From Prototheca cutis (Eukaryota > Chlorophyta > Trebouxiophyceae > Chlorellales > Chlorellaceae), in NCBI GenBank assembly GCA_002897115.2, contig BCIH01000021.1, positions 7,902-71,901 of the forward strand: DNA of 64,000 nt, in the 5' to 3' direction. Below, piece after piece: positions 12,285 to 22,294 of this stretch (position 1 is its first letter; each line of letters opens with the position of its first letter). A program made the position numbers and the translations under genes. A model generated the notes under the pieces. The model saw only the letters and a list, made by a program, of their open reading frames with translations. It was not told the DNA's origin and ran no database searches.

Positions 12285-14778
12285 ATGGAGGGTTCGAACC
12301 CAGCCCACCCCGCCGTCCAGGCCAAGGGCGGCAAGAAACGCAAGGCCCCCGAGCCAGTGGTGCGCATGCGGTTGGAGATCAACGCGGCGGCCAAGCAGGG
12401 CGACTGGCAGGCGGGCTGGGCCTCCTACCTGGAGGGCAAGGAGCAGGGTCTGGCTGTGACCCCGGACATGTACAACACGCTCCTGTTCCTGTGCTCAGGC
12501 GGCGAGGATTGGGAGACGCGGTGCACGGCACCGGGGCAAGAGGCTGCCCAGACGGCCGACGAGCCAACCGAGGATTTCTTAAAGGTGGGCGAGCAACTCC
12601 TGCAGGACATGCGCGCGGCCAGCACCACTGGCACGCTGACGGAAATGAGGTCCGTGGGGAGATGTGTGCACGGTTTTGGGTGGAGTGCCGGTTGGGGGGG
12701 TGGTGCACACTTTCTTGTCCACCCTGCGATCCAAGGATGGCAATGCAAAGTGTGGCGGGGTTTGGCAGGCTGTGCCAAGCATGCAACGATCACCCCCTGT
12801 CAATGGCAGCTTCACTGCATTGGCCCGGCTTGCGGCTGCCGGGGGCGATGGCCGCCGTGCGCTGGAGCTGGCAGAGGAGCTCGTCTCGGCTGGTATTCAG
12901 GCCAAGATCCGCGTGTTCCGCCCGGCCCTCCTGGCCTTTGCCAGAGCCACCGCGGTATGCAAGGAAAGGGGCTATGGGTCTGTGTGTCGCTGGTTGAGAG
13001 GTTGGAGCAAAGATCCAACAGCCGAGCAACAGAAGGGATTGGGATCCTGAGAAGTCACGTGGAGAGTCGGACTGGCCTGGCGAGTGTGCTCGAGGCACAT
13101 TTCAAAATCTCCCACTGCAACACCCCATTGACACCCTGGCCCCCTTTCATCCCGCGTGTGCACAGGTGGAGAAAGCGCTGGGCGTCTACCACCGGATGGT
13201 GGAGCTGCGCTTGGAACCGACTGAAGCCGAGTACCGGCTCGTCCTCCAGGCAGCCAAGGGTTCGGGGGAGCCCATCTGGCCAAAGATTCGGTGAGCCTGC
13301 AGGGAATTGTTGTTCTTTGGTGGTCCTTACCAGGCCCAGCAGAGGAGGGTTGGCCCCACCGACGGTGGCACTGCATGCAACAGCCAGCACGCAACCACCT
13401 GTATTCCCACGCCTTCAGGGAGGTGCTGCGGAGCATGGGGGAGGAGCTCACACTGCTGCACCCAGACACCGTGGCCGCCGCCGAGGAGTACTTCAAGGAC
13501 CCTGCACAGCTACCCCACTTTGTGGTGGACCGTGTGCGCGTGGAGGACGACGGAACGTGCCCCGGCTACGATCAGAGGCCCCAGGTCGTGGCCTTGACAC
13601 AGGAGGAGACCGAGACCTTTAGCAGGGTGCGCGCTTTCTTTTGCAGTGGTGACGGGGCGGTGCACCTGTGTGCGTGCAATCAGATGGATGCAGCTGGGTT
13701 CTTCCACGTTGCCGACTTTGTTTTGGTGAGGAGACCCGTCTGGCACCTGTTGCAACCGCGTCCAGACACCCATCACAGTTCAAGCGCCACCAAGACTGCA
13801 GGGAGTGGCGACACTCGCAGCACGGTTCGAAAGCAGCAGCGAAAAGTTTGTGCAGGTGAGGGCAGGCGGGGGGGGGGGGGGGAGGGGGTGTCTGCTGCAC
13901 GTGTCATGCCGAGCTCTTCCTGCAAGACCACAACCCAGGGTGCCCGCCAGAGCTCCCAGTGCCAGGGGGCCTGCAATTCCGTTTCAAACAGTCATGTACG
14001 GTTGCAGAGCGGTCCGCCGCCACATACCCACGCCCTGCAGTTTCAGGAGTGGCTGCAAGCAAATCCAGGGCAGCAATGTATCATAGATGGTGCCAATGTG
14101 GCATTTTACGGCCAGAGCGCCAACAATGGAGGGTTCAAGTTTGGCCAGATCATGTAGGTGGAAGGTGGAAAGCGGGTTTCTTTGCTCCTGTACATGGTGC
14201 CACTGGCCGTTCCCAATGTGGCCGTCTACATCAGCGGGCAAGGACCTGGTCCAGGGACCTGGTCTGGCTCGGTAATGTGCAGGATTACGTGGATGCAGAT
14301 TCCGAATAGCTGCCTTGGTGCACATGCTTGTGCCAGTCCCAGGTCTCGCCATGTCGTCTCCAAGGCAACACCTCGCTCATTAAACCACTCTGCATACACC
14401 TTGCAGGACCATGGTGGAGCATCTCGCCAAGACGTTGCCAGATCTCAAGCCACTTGTCATTCTGCATATGACAAGAGTCCGTGGTCTGCAGGTCCGGCCC
14501 CAGACGAGACGACTGAAGGATGAGGCTTGCTTGTCGCATGGGGTTCTGAGCTTTGGGTGCTGTCGAGGGGTTGCCCGCCGTGCTGCCTTGGCCCTGAGAG
14601 TACTATGCCCAACGCCCACCCACTCCCGTGCGCTGTGCAGAAGCAGCCCCCCAAGGTCCGCGCTTTCTTCGACAAGCTGCAGCAGGATGGTTCCTTTTAC
14701 GTGGCGCCGCACGGCGCCAATGATGACTGGTATGATCTCCCGGCGATGAGAGTCGTACTCGTGACCCAATCATGCATG

Positions 14779-14825
<47 letters not shown>

Positions 14826-15538
14826 TTGATGTGGCAACGCATGTGATTGATCATAGCTAGGCTGCCACCAAGGACACCCACCAACCCATGTGCCTGTTCA
14901 CCCCAACCCACTTTCAATGCAGGTTTTGGCTGTATGCGGCGATCAACGCGGGAACAGACAGCATCCTCATTTCCAACGATGAAATGCGGGACCACACGTT
15001 CCAACTGCTCGCACCCAGGTGCGCGACGGCCTGGCTTGCCTTTGAGCATGGGGCAGGGGGAGTGTTCTTGCACCTGCGGTGGTTATCGGCAGAAGATGCC
15101 ATGCCACTGCGGTACCCCCCGCGGAAAGGCAACGACTGCAGACCAGGCTTCGCCTCGCCGGCGAGCAAGCGGGTGCGTGAACGCAAGCCACACCACTCAT
15201 ACCCTCTGTCCCGCAGGTATTTCGGCAAGTGGAAGCAGCGGCACCAGATGCGGTACCGGCTCTTCGAAAAAACAGTCACGGTGCGCGTGCTCCCTGGGCG
15301 CAGGACCAGGGTGCTCATGCCATGCGATGCCCGTGCTCGTCAGCATCTCCCCGATCTGACCATCTCCCGACTGGTACCCATGCAGCTGTTCCCGCCGCCA
15401 CCATACACGGCGTGCATCCAAGAGTTGGATCAGGGAGTCTGGATGATCCCAGAGACCATGAACGACTGGCTCAGGGTCGCCCCGCGAATCCCTGGCGGCG
15501 GGAGCCCGGAAGTCCCTGCAGCAGCAGAGGAGATGTGA
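12285..15538 (+). CDS. PRORP: Proteinaceous RNase P (PRORP)
   Basis: PRORP is a protein-only RNase P that cuts 5' leaders from precursor tRNAs in nucleus or organelles. Ten exons (12285-12649, 12810-12954, 13166-13290, 13419-13626, 13802-13855, 14041-14153, 14407-14491, 14641-14729, 14923-15018, 15217-15538) join to 533 residues. The first half is PPR-like (GRRALELAEELVSAGIQ, VEKALGVYHRMVELRLEP). The NYN nuclease domain keeps all catalytic aspartates: IIDGANVAFYG near residue 315, NDDW near 393 and SNDEMRDH near 410. WKQRHQMRYR is also conserved. The zinc site is degraded: the usual CxxC reads CPGY near residue 258, the His of the WHxP motif is Met (VWMIP), and the final cysteine is missing (NDWLRV). 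There is no obvious organelle transit peptide at this start. Introns carry G tracts, one of 45 G. Confidence 0.95.
14780..14824 (+). repeat. Poly-G tract (45 G) in a PRORP intron
   Basis: An unbroken run of G lies between exons 8 and 9 of PRORP. Both flanking exons belong to the same gene and join in phase, so the locus is continuous here, but the true length is uncertain. Confidence 0.95.
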
Positions 15539-15670
15539 CCCAACCCTTGCACCACATGGGCGTCTCCAAGAACAAGCACACACGCATGCGGCTTGGCATT
15601 GACTGAACCGTGCATGTGCGTGGGTTTTGAAGGTAACAAGAATTACAATGCAAACACTCAGGGTCTGATT

Positions 15671-15960
15671 TACCGTGCAGGGCGAAAATAATGCAACCAG
15701 CTCAGCCAGCAACAGCGTCACATCACCCCGGGGGTTACTGGGCATCACTGATGAAAATTTTCACTCTGCAGGGCAATAGAAAGGTGGACCACCTCAATGA
15801 TGGACCTCCTCCGGGACTGTTTTCCCTTCCCGGGGCAAGGAGCACTGGGCTCGTTGCCCCGGGAAGGGAGCCCCCAGGGTTTCGACCCCCGGGGCTGCTT
15901 TCCCTTTCCGGGGAAGGGAAGGAGCCCCGGGAGTTCCCACCCCCGTTGGAAGGCTATAAC
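15671..15960 (-). ncRNA. Candidate guide-RNA-like 3' region of element copy 2
   Basis: The segment lies just after the nuclease stop codon (15976-15978). One hairpin (15824-15868) has perfect 15-base arms, CCCTTCCCGGGGCAA and TTGCCCCGGGAAGGG; an inner GAGC/GCTC pair extends it. A second hairpin (15888-15931) has outer arms CCCGGGGCT / AGCCCCGGG and inner arms TTCCCTT / AAGGGAA. The terminal 82 bases are conserved with copy 1. Position and structure fit the reRNA/omega-RNA region of TnpB and Fanzor elements. This is inference from position and fold only. Confidence 0.4.
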
Positions 15961-15975
15961 CTTCCAGGATGGATT

Positions 15976-18331
15976 TTACTGCGACTTTGGGCGCTGGAAG
16001 CGGTCCGGCCGCTTGCCGGTCTTCCGCAGGTGCTCCACGATGTGCCTCATGTTCAGGCACGCCATCAAGTCTCTGTTCCAGAGACGATGCTCGCCATTCG
16101 GGGGCCGGCTTCTCGTTGGTGCAGCGCAGCAGCCCGTGGCACACCACATCGGGCGTCTGCTCCCTGCGGTACGGGCGTGGGTTGGGCACGCGGAGGAACG
16201 TCTCCACCGTGCAGTCCTCGTGTTCGCAGGCCGGGCAGCGCTTGGAGGTGCGGAACTCGTCGATGAGCACGACGTTGANCCCCGCCTTGACCAGCGCCCG
16301 CAGCAGCCCGACGTGTGGCATCGGCTCGTGGAAGCGTGCCGGGCCCGGCGAGCAGTCGCCGACGACCAGCGTCGCGCCGTTCGCGAACTTGCGCAGGCGC
16401 GCGATGACCGCCGCGTAGGCCTTTTGCCGGTAAATGTACGCCCAAAGACGGAGCTTCCGGAAGATGGGCTTGGCATAGTGCTTGCTGAGCGTCGNCTCGA
16501 CNTNGCCNAACACGCGCAGGTACGCCAAGAAGTCTGCCACAGTGCAGGCCTTGGCCCCGTTGGGCNCCTCGGTGGCCAGGCGCCGCAGGGCCTTGCGCAC
16601 ACCCTTGGTCATGAGCCTCCGGAGCAGCCTCCGGAACTTGCGCGACCGTGTGAGGAACGCCCACTCCCTGCTGCTGATCCGCATGGTCANNNNNNNNNNN
16701 NNNNNNNNNNNNNNGCCGGCTGCTGCGCGCCCGCGCGATCTTGCTGAGGGGGGTCAATGCGGTCCGACTCCGCGCTAGCGGCGGTGCCAGCAGCAATGCT
16801 GGCGGCCCTGCCACGAACCACGCGGGAGCCGGTCGCTCCCTCTGCCTCGACTCGCGCGGCGCGGGTGCTGCCGCCGCCGTCCTCGTTGTCACTGCTGTTG
16901 TCCCCGCCATCGCCAGGGAACTTCCGTTTCGCAGGCGGCGCGCGGCGGCTGTCGCCTTCGCCACCCATGTCACCGTGGCCCTCGCCGCCAGCGCCGCCGC
17001 CACCAGCGCGGCGGTGGCCTCTGCCGCGGCTGCCTCTGCCGCGACCGCCACCAACGCCGCCACCAACGCCGCCACCGGAGCCGCCACCTCCGTCGCCGTC
17101 GCCACCACCGCCGCCAGGGTGGCTGGCCCAGCGAGTCTGGCCCGGTGGCTTCTTGATGAAACTGCAGCTGATGCCGTCAGAGCTTACGACTCCCTGGAAC
17201 TTGTTTCCACTGACGTCCTTGATCTCGCGGCGACCTGGCATCAGCAGTGTTCCCCAGATCTCCTCCAAGTTGGCCGAGAACCTGCCAAGCTTGCTGTCCT
17301 TCAGGAACTGCTTTGCAACAATCGAGTTGTCCATCTGCACCGCCCCAGGCACATGCGAAGTGTGCATGGGGATCGCCCGGAACGTACGCATCCCCTCCTC
17401 GACGCGGAAGCGGGACATCGCGATCATCGCGCGAACGTGCTCCCTCGGGTTGACCTTGGAGTCGTAGTAAAAGGTGCCCATTTCAAAGCGGTACCCCGGG
17501 GGATAGGCGCTGCGCAAGAGCTGCAGCAGCCGGTCGTACTTTGCCTGCTGCGCGGTGTCCATTCCCTCCACGGCCGCCTCCAGGCGCCCGAGCGCCTCCT
17601 TGATGCGCCTCGCGGGGCCGTTGACCTCCTGATCGCACGTCTCGTTGCGCCTCTCGCGATCCCAGCGCTCCCTGCGTGCCCGCGCATCCACCTCCTTCCG
17701 GCGGTCCTTGACGTTGAGGATCAGGTTCATGGTGCCCCGCACGTGCTCACCAAAGTGCTTGCGAACGTTGGCCTCCACTGCCGCGCACTGGGCCTCCCCC
17801 AGTACTTGGCATCCTGCACGTCAAGGAGTACCCAGCTCGTCCACCACGTGGTCTGGGCCATTGCGTGCCAACCCATTATAGACAATCCTGCACTCAGCCC
17901 GCAACGCAACCAACTCATGCAACCACAACTCAATCAGTCACCTGGTTCGGTGCGTGGTAGAACTGCCGCCGCTCGTACGCAGTCGCCTGCTGGAACATGG
18001 GCCAGGACCTCTGGAAACGGGCACGGAAGTACGTCGTTTCGTCGTTGCGTGTTTTCCTCCTAGGGTAGCTGACCATGTAAAGGAAGACCTCCGCAAAGAA
18101 CCTGGGACAGACGAACCGCGTTGCAAAGTCCGNACTGCCCGCCTCGTCCTCCTCCAGCAACACGAGTGCGGCAAAGTGCGAGGCATGCTGCTTCACGGGN
18201 TGCATCTTTTGGACATACCGCTCCTGAGGACCATGGAACATGCGCTTCCAGGTCGCCAGCACCGACGCCTTGGCGGCCCTAAAGACGCCCTTGAGCNCCT
18301 CCCGCCCGCGGCCCCAAAAGTCGCGGTCCAT
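15976..18331 (-). pseudogene. Fanzor-like RNA-guided nuclease gene, frameshifted
   Basis: Fanzors are eukaryotic TnpB relatives with a split RuvC nuclease and an inserted zinc finger. Visible in order are: an N-terminal region from ATG 18331; a helical region near 17430-17780; IWGTLLMPGRREIKDVSGNKF near 17215-17280; a Gly/Arg-rich linker (17015-17130) with a basic patch PPAKRKF (16912-16948); a 25-N gap (16690-16714); GDCSPG near 16350; and VLIDEFRTSKRCPACEH with its CxxC at 16226-16237. RuvC-III LWNRDLMACLNM follows, with the aspartate codon at 16069-16071. A net 2-base deletion relative to copy 1, between the two cysteine pairs and RuvC-III, destroys the fourth cysteine and shifts the frame. 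A TGA at 17821-17823 also interrupts the N-terminal frame unless spliced out. The RuvC-I aspartate is not identified; it may lie in the gap. Confidence 0.65.
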
Positions 18332-18650
18332 CGACCTCGCAATCCTGCCTGCTGTAACAATGGGTGGATGGATTGGGCAGGGCGGCGTGGAGTCTCCCAC
18401 CTTCGGCACCTTCAGTTGGGGGGCCGTTAGAATGCCAACTCGCACGGGACAGCGCCGCCTTCCAGAACGGGAACTCACGAGCTGATGTCGACTTGGTTCT
18501 CCTATTCGTCCAGAAGACCATGGAACCTGCGCTGCTGACGCCTTGACGGTCGTCATGGCGCCCCTGGGCGCCTCCCGCCCGCTACCCCAAAAGCTGCGGG
18601 CCATTCGCTTTGCACCCGTCATTGTAATGGGTGCATGAAATAGATAGGTC

Positions 18651-18959
18651 CGCGGGGAATCCCCGTATGTTGTACCGGGCTCCCACTGGCCGACCCCCCT
18701 CGGGAGACCCAGGCCCGTGCCAGGGTCAATTTCCAGGACCTAAAATTTCCTTGCACGACCCGTCCCATGAAGGAGCCCAACCCATTCTCTGAGCGACGCG
18801 GCAAGGGAATGCCGTCCAACAGGCATTGGGGGTGACATGCCCTTGCTGTGCAGGTGGGAGTCGACGAATCTCGAGAAGGTTTCATCATTTTTTGCCGTTA
18901 AGGTACAGAGACGAGTGTCGGAGGAAGCCACATTGAAAACTGCGCAATTCTGCCTTTCT
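18651..18959. other. Spacer between the element and the ClpR 3' end
   Basis: About 300 bases with no supported coding sequence. It should contain the ClpR 3' untranslated region and the undefined left end of the mobile element. Confidence 0.45.
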
Positions 18960-20952
18960 TCATGGCAATTTGCTGCCCTTGACATCGTCGATGATTCTCT
19001 TGCGTGGGGCCACGATGCCATCGGCGACGCCATAGGCGATCGCGTCCTTGGGCTGCATGTACAGCGGGCGTTGCAAGTCCTGCACAGGAGTTGCAGCAGT
19101 GGTGCAAGGGTTTGTGTGATGGGTGGTGAGCCTGGATCAGGGTCCACGGCCGCGGCCTTTGGGCATGAACAGGCTGGTCCATGGCCTCGAGTATGAGGAA
19201 TCCAGCAACCCATCCCGCTGGCCTGCAGCCAGCCAGGCCCGGACCACAACAGGCAGAACCTAAGACCAACTCGGCTCACCCTGTCCAGCTTTTCCATGGA
19301 ATGGCCAGTGGTGTATGAGAGGATGTTGAGCAGGTTTTCCTTTTGTGACTGCACCTCCCTCCATTTGATTGCGATGTCGATGGCCTGGCGCTGGCCCGTC
19401 GGCGGCACACGGGGCTGATGCAGCATGGCACTCGCGTGTTCCAGCATGTATCGCTTGCCCCGGTGGCCAGCCGACAGAAGCATGCAGGCCTGGCCGTATG
19501 CCTGTCCCACACACACCGTGTGCACCTAGTTTGGGACAGATGGGTGGTAGAGTCGGAGTTGGATGGGGCCAGGCGGCAATGTCTCGCCCTGCTGCTGCTG
19601 CTGACCAGAGAGGGGCCCCAGTGATTTCCCCAGGACCGCGGCCAGAGCGCGACGATGCCCCCGCTACTCGTGTACATGGCCACTCTAAAGCTCGCCGTGC
19701 AGCCCCGGCCCCTCCCGTCCCACCGCACCCCCCCCAAACACCACACCCCCCCACCCACCCACAAGAAGCCGCACGTGCCCCCATCCCACTCCTCCACGCA
19801 CACACCTCGTTCTTCACAAAACACATCGCATCAAAGATCGCGGTGCCCTCGGTCTCAAACCCCACTGTCTCCCCGTCAGCGCGCGTGGTCCCCGTCGAGT
19901 TGATGTGCAAGAAAATCGGCTTGCTGCAGGAGAGTAGCAAAGATTGCTCAACAACACAGTGGGATGCAGGGCGCCAAAAGCCCTTCTCCCCACCTTCCCG
20001 CGGTCGTACCAACCCTTACAATCACTTAAACGTCTTCCCCCCCCAAAAAAAACAGTCACTCAGCTACCAACGCACCTCCGATCCGTGTATTGCAGGTACA
20101 TGAACTCCGCAAGGATGAGTTCTGTTACAGCCGACACCAGCTGCAGCAGGTGCACGAGGAAACTGGTGAGCCAGCTGGCAGACAGGTGTTCGAAGACTTC
20201 CCCCAAAGACCCCTACCCACTCAACACCCACACACGCACACAAGCAGGCACGCATGAGCACATAGACATACATGTGCACACATACATAGATGTGCACAAA
20301 CACAACTGCATGCACGGCCGTGAGCACAGCATCGAGCGACATCTCTTCCTCACCCCCACCCACCCCATGCCCGCCACGCACCGGCATGCCCGCCACGCAC
20401 CGGCATGCCAAGGTATATGATGCGGGAATTCAGCATGATGGAGGGAATGTCGGGCGGCGGCCCGCGGGGCTTCCTCCTGCCCCCGCCCACCGCGAGCGCG
20501 ACGCCACCCGAGCCGTGGGAAGGCCGGGAGTGACGCCGAGCTTCTATGGCATTTTCAACGGTATTCTCTGGTGTCCACAGAGACAGCAGCTGCTCTGTTG
20601 TCTCCTCAGAACCACCTGCACGTTGGGATCCGCAAGGTGGGCCTTGCTCAGCCATACATGGGACCTGCGCCAGATGGGCCCCACCTCCGGGGTGGGATGC
20701 CCAGTTTGGGCCTGCCTGCCCTCTGCAACACCCTCCCGGAACCATATCACCCTTTTTCCTCACCAAAGCCGACTCACACGTACCGTGTGGCACTGAAGGA
20801 ACGTTCATACATCGAGCGCGATAGCCTGCGCGGTGGCTTCTCCTGTATCCAGCAGCCCGTCTCAGCACCGGAGGCCGAGTGGTCTGGCAGAAGCAGGAAT
20901 CGGGAGCCCTTGCCAGGCCAGGCCACCCTCGCTGGGTCACAGTCGAGTGCAT
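18960..20952 (-). CDS. CLPR: ClpR, non-catalytic subunit of plastid Clp protease
   Basis: ClpR proteins are inactive ClpP relatives that build the plastid Clp core with ClpP. Six exons (20784-20952, 20401-20567, 20076-20140, 19806-19923, 19280-19525, 18960-19079) join to 294 residues. The Arg/Ser-rich N terminus from ATG 20952 resembles a plastid transit peptide. Then come DIPSIMLNSRIIYLGMP, KPIFLHINSTGTTRADGETV, and VCVGQAYGQACMLLSAG with MLHQPRVPP. Aligned with ClpP, the catalytic Ser is Gly and the catalytic Asp position reads RP instead of RD; the His (MLHQP) is retained. INSTGTTRADGETVG and the spacing are closest to the ClpR1/ClpR3 type. A 19-base tandem duplication covers the donor site of exon 2. 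The gene is divergent from TFIIE beta. Confidence 0.9.
20371..20408 (-). repeat. 19-base tandem duplication over a ClpR splice donor
   Basis: CCGCCACGCACCGGCATGC occurs twice in direct succession (20371-20389 and 20390-20408). On the gene strand each copy holds CCG followed by GTGCGT, so two identical donor sites lie 19 bases apart. The upstream one keeps the frame. Confidence 0.9.
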
Positions 20953-21276
20953 TATATCATTGGCATGCTTCGAAACAATGGAAAATTTAGGACAGGATGC
21001 CGGTGGTCGTGCTTGCTGCTCCTTGAGGCAAGCCGTGGATGGAACATTTCAGAGCCATCGATACTTCAGATCGGGCTAGCCTGGGACCCGGCCCCCGCCC
21101 CCGATGGCCCCAGGCCCGGCCTGGCGCTCCTGCACAAAGCCTGGACGTCTGGACCACATTCCCAGGACTTTCATGCATCTTTAAACGTGTAAACACCGCG
21201 GCTGGGTGGTTTAGGGTTGCTGAATGGCCTCATGAAAGTCGGGACGTGAGCGGGGCAGGCCCTTGACTGCTTCGCC
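20953..21276. promoter_or_regulatory. Divergent promoter region ClpR / TFIIE beta
   Basis: Only 324 bases separate the two start codons. No TATA box or repeated motif is evident. Confidence 0.4.
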
Positions 21277-22294
21277 ATGAGCGGCATCGCGTCCGTCCTG
21301 CAGAACTTTCGTAAGCAGCAGATACAGGTCAGCCAAATCAAGGATGATGCTACCAAGGAGAGGGAAGTCCGGCTAGCCCGGCAGCGTGAGCTCAAAGGTA
21401 GTGCGCGGGTCGGGGTGTCGGGACTGGGTGCCTTGTGTCGCCAACAGCTGGCGGACGTGGAGAGATGCTGTGTTGTCACCCAGACCCTCCCGACGACCGC
21501 CTGTCCTTGTCACACGGTTCGTAGCTCGAAAGCGGGAGAATGAGGCTCGGAGCAGGGTCCAGCAGGCGGATTCAACGTCGTCCCTGCCCTCCACCTCCAC
21601 CGCGCACGCCAGTCTGTCGGTAACGCGTGAATTTGCGGCGCTCCCCCCTCCCAGCCAGGCCCCACTGGGTCTGCGACAAAAGGCTGTGGTGGATTGGCTT
21701 CAGCGCGAGGCCGTGCCCCGGACAGTGTCCCAGATCAACGCGGCGCTGGGATGCCGGCTGGAGGCCGACCCCCCGCTGATGCGGGAGCTGCAGCGCAACG
21801 AAAAAGTGGAGTTTGGCGAGGACGGACGCCTGGCATACCGCCCCGAAATCGACGTCAAGAGCAAGGCCGCGCTTCTGGCCAAAATCCAGGGCGCCAAGCG
21901 CCCCTTGCTGCAGCGCACCGCCGTCGAGGCCTATCCCCGGGCTGAGCGCGATCTCCAGGCGCTCAAGGACGAAGGGCTGGTCCTCGGCTTCCACTCGTTC
22001 GAGCCCGAAGTGGGCTGCGAGGTCCTATTCCCCGTGGACCAGCGGTTAGCAGGGTTTGCTGTGGACGCTGCACTGGTGGATCTGTGGGAACGCATGGAGG
22101 TGCCTGAGGCCGAAGATGAGCTCATCGCGGCCGTGCAGGCTGCGGGGCTGCGACCCGCGCCGCGCAGGGCCCCGCTCCGGCGTGAAAAGGCCGAGCGCAA
22201 GAAGAAACCGCGGAAACAAACAAAGCTCCGGGCTGTCACAAACACCCATCTCATGCACCTGCTCGAGGGTGAGGCACCCACCACCATTGAGTGA
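21277..22294 (+). CDS. GTF2E2: Transcription initiation factor IIE subunit beta
   Basis: TFIIE beta acts with TFIIE alpha in RNA polymerase II promoter opening and TFIIH recruitment. Two exons (21277-21397 and 21525-22294) join in phase to 296 residues. The N terminus is charged and helical (MSGIASVLQNFRKQQ). The winged-helix part includes RQKAVVDWLQREAVPRTVSQ, PLMRELQRNEKVEFGEDGRL and AYRPEIDVKSKAALLAKIQG, which match the TFIIE beta core in order. The protein continues with EVLFPVDQRLAGF and ALVDLWERMEVPEAEDEL, and ends in a basic KAERKKKPRKQTKL segment. Length is normal for the family. Confidence 0.9.

Larger units (their letters stand above)
15671..18650 (-). mobile_element. Fanzor-like (TnpB-type) element, copy 2, decayed
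   Basis: This minus-strand element carries a nuclease-like coding region (15976-18331) followed by a structured 3' region (15671-15960). The right end at 15671 is fixed by comparison with copy 1: 82 bases match with five differences, and similarity then stops. The left end is not defined and 18650 is approximate. The element lies between the PRORP stop (132 bases away) and the 3' end of ClpR. It is inverted relative to copy 1, so the pair flanks a 15-kb block. No terminal inverted repeats or target-site duplication were recognised. Confidence 0.7.

Noticed and set aside
12285..12305. GGGTTCGAACCC word resembling a tRNA T-arm
   Set aside because: No acceptor, D- or anticodon stems fit around it and it lies in the first PRORP exon.
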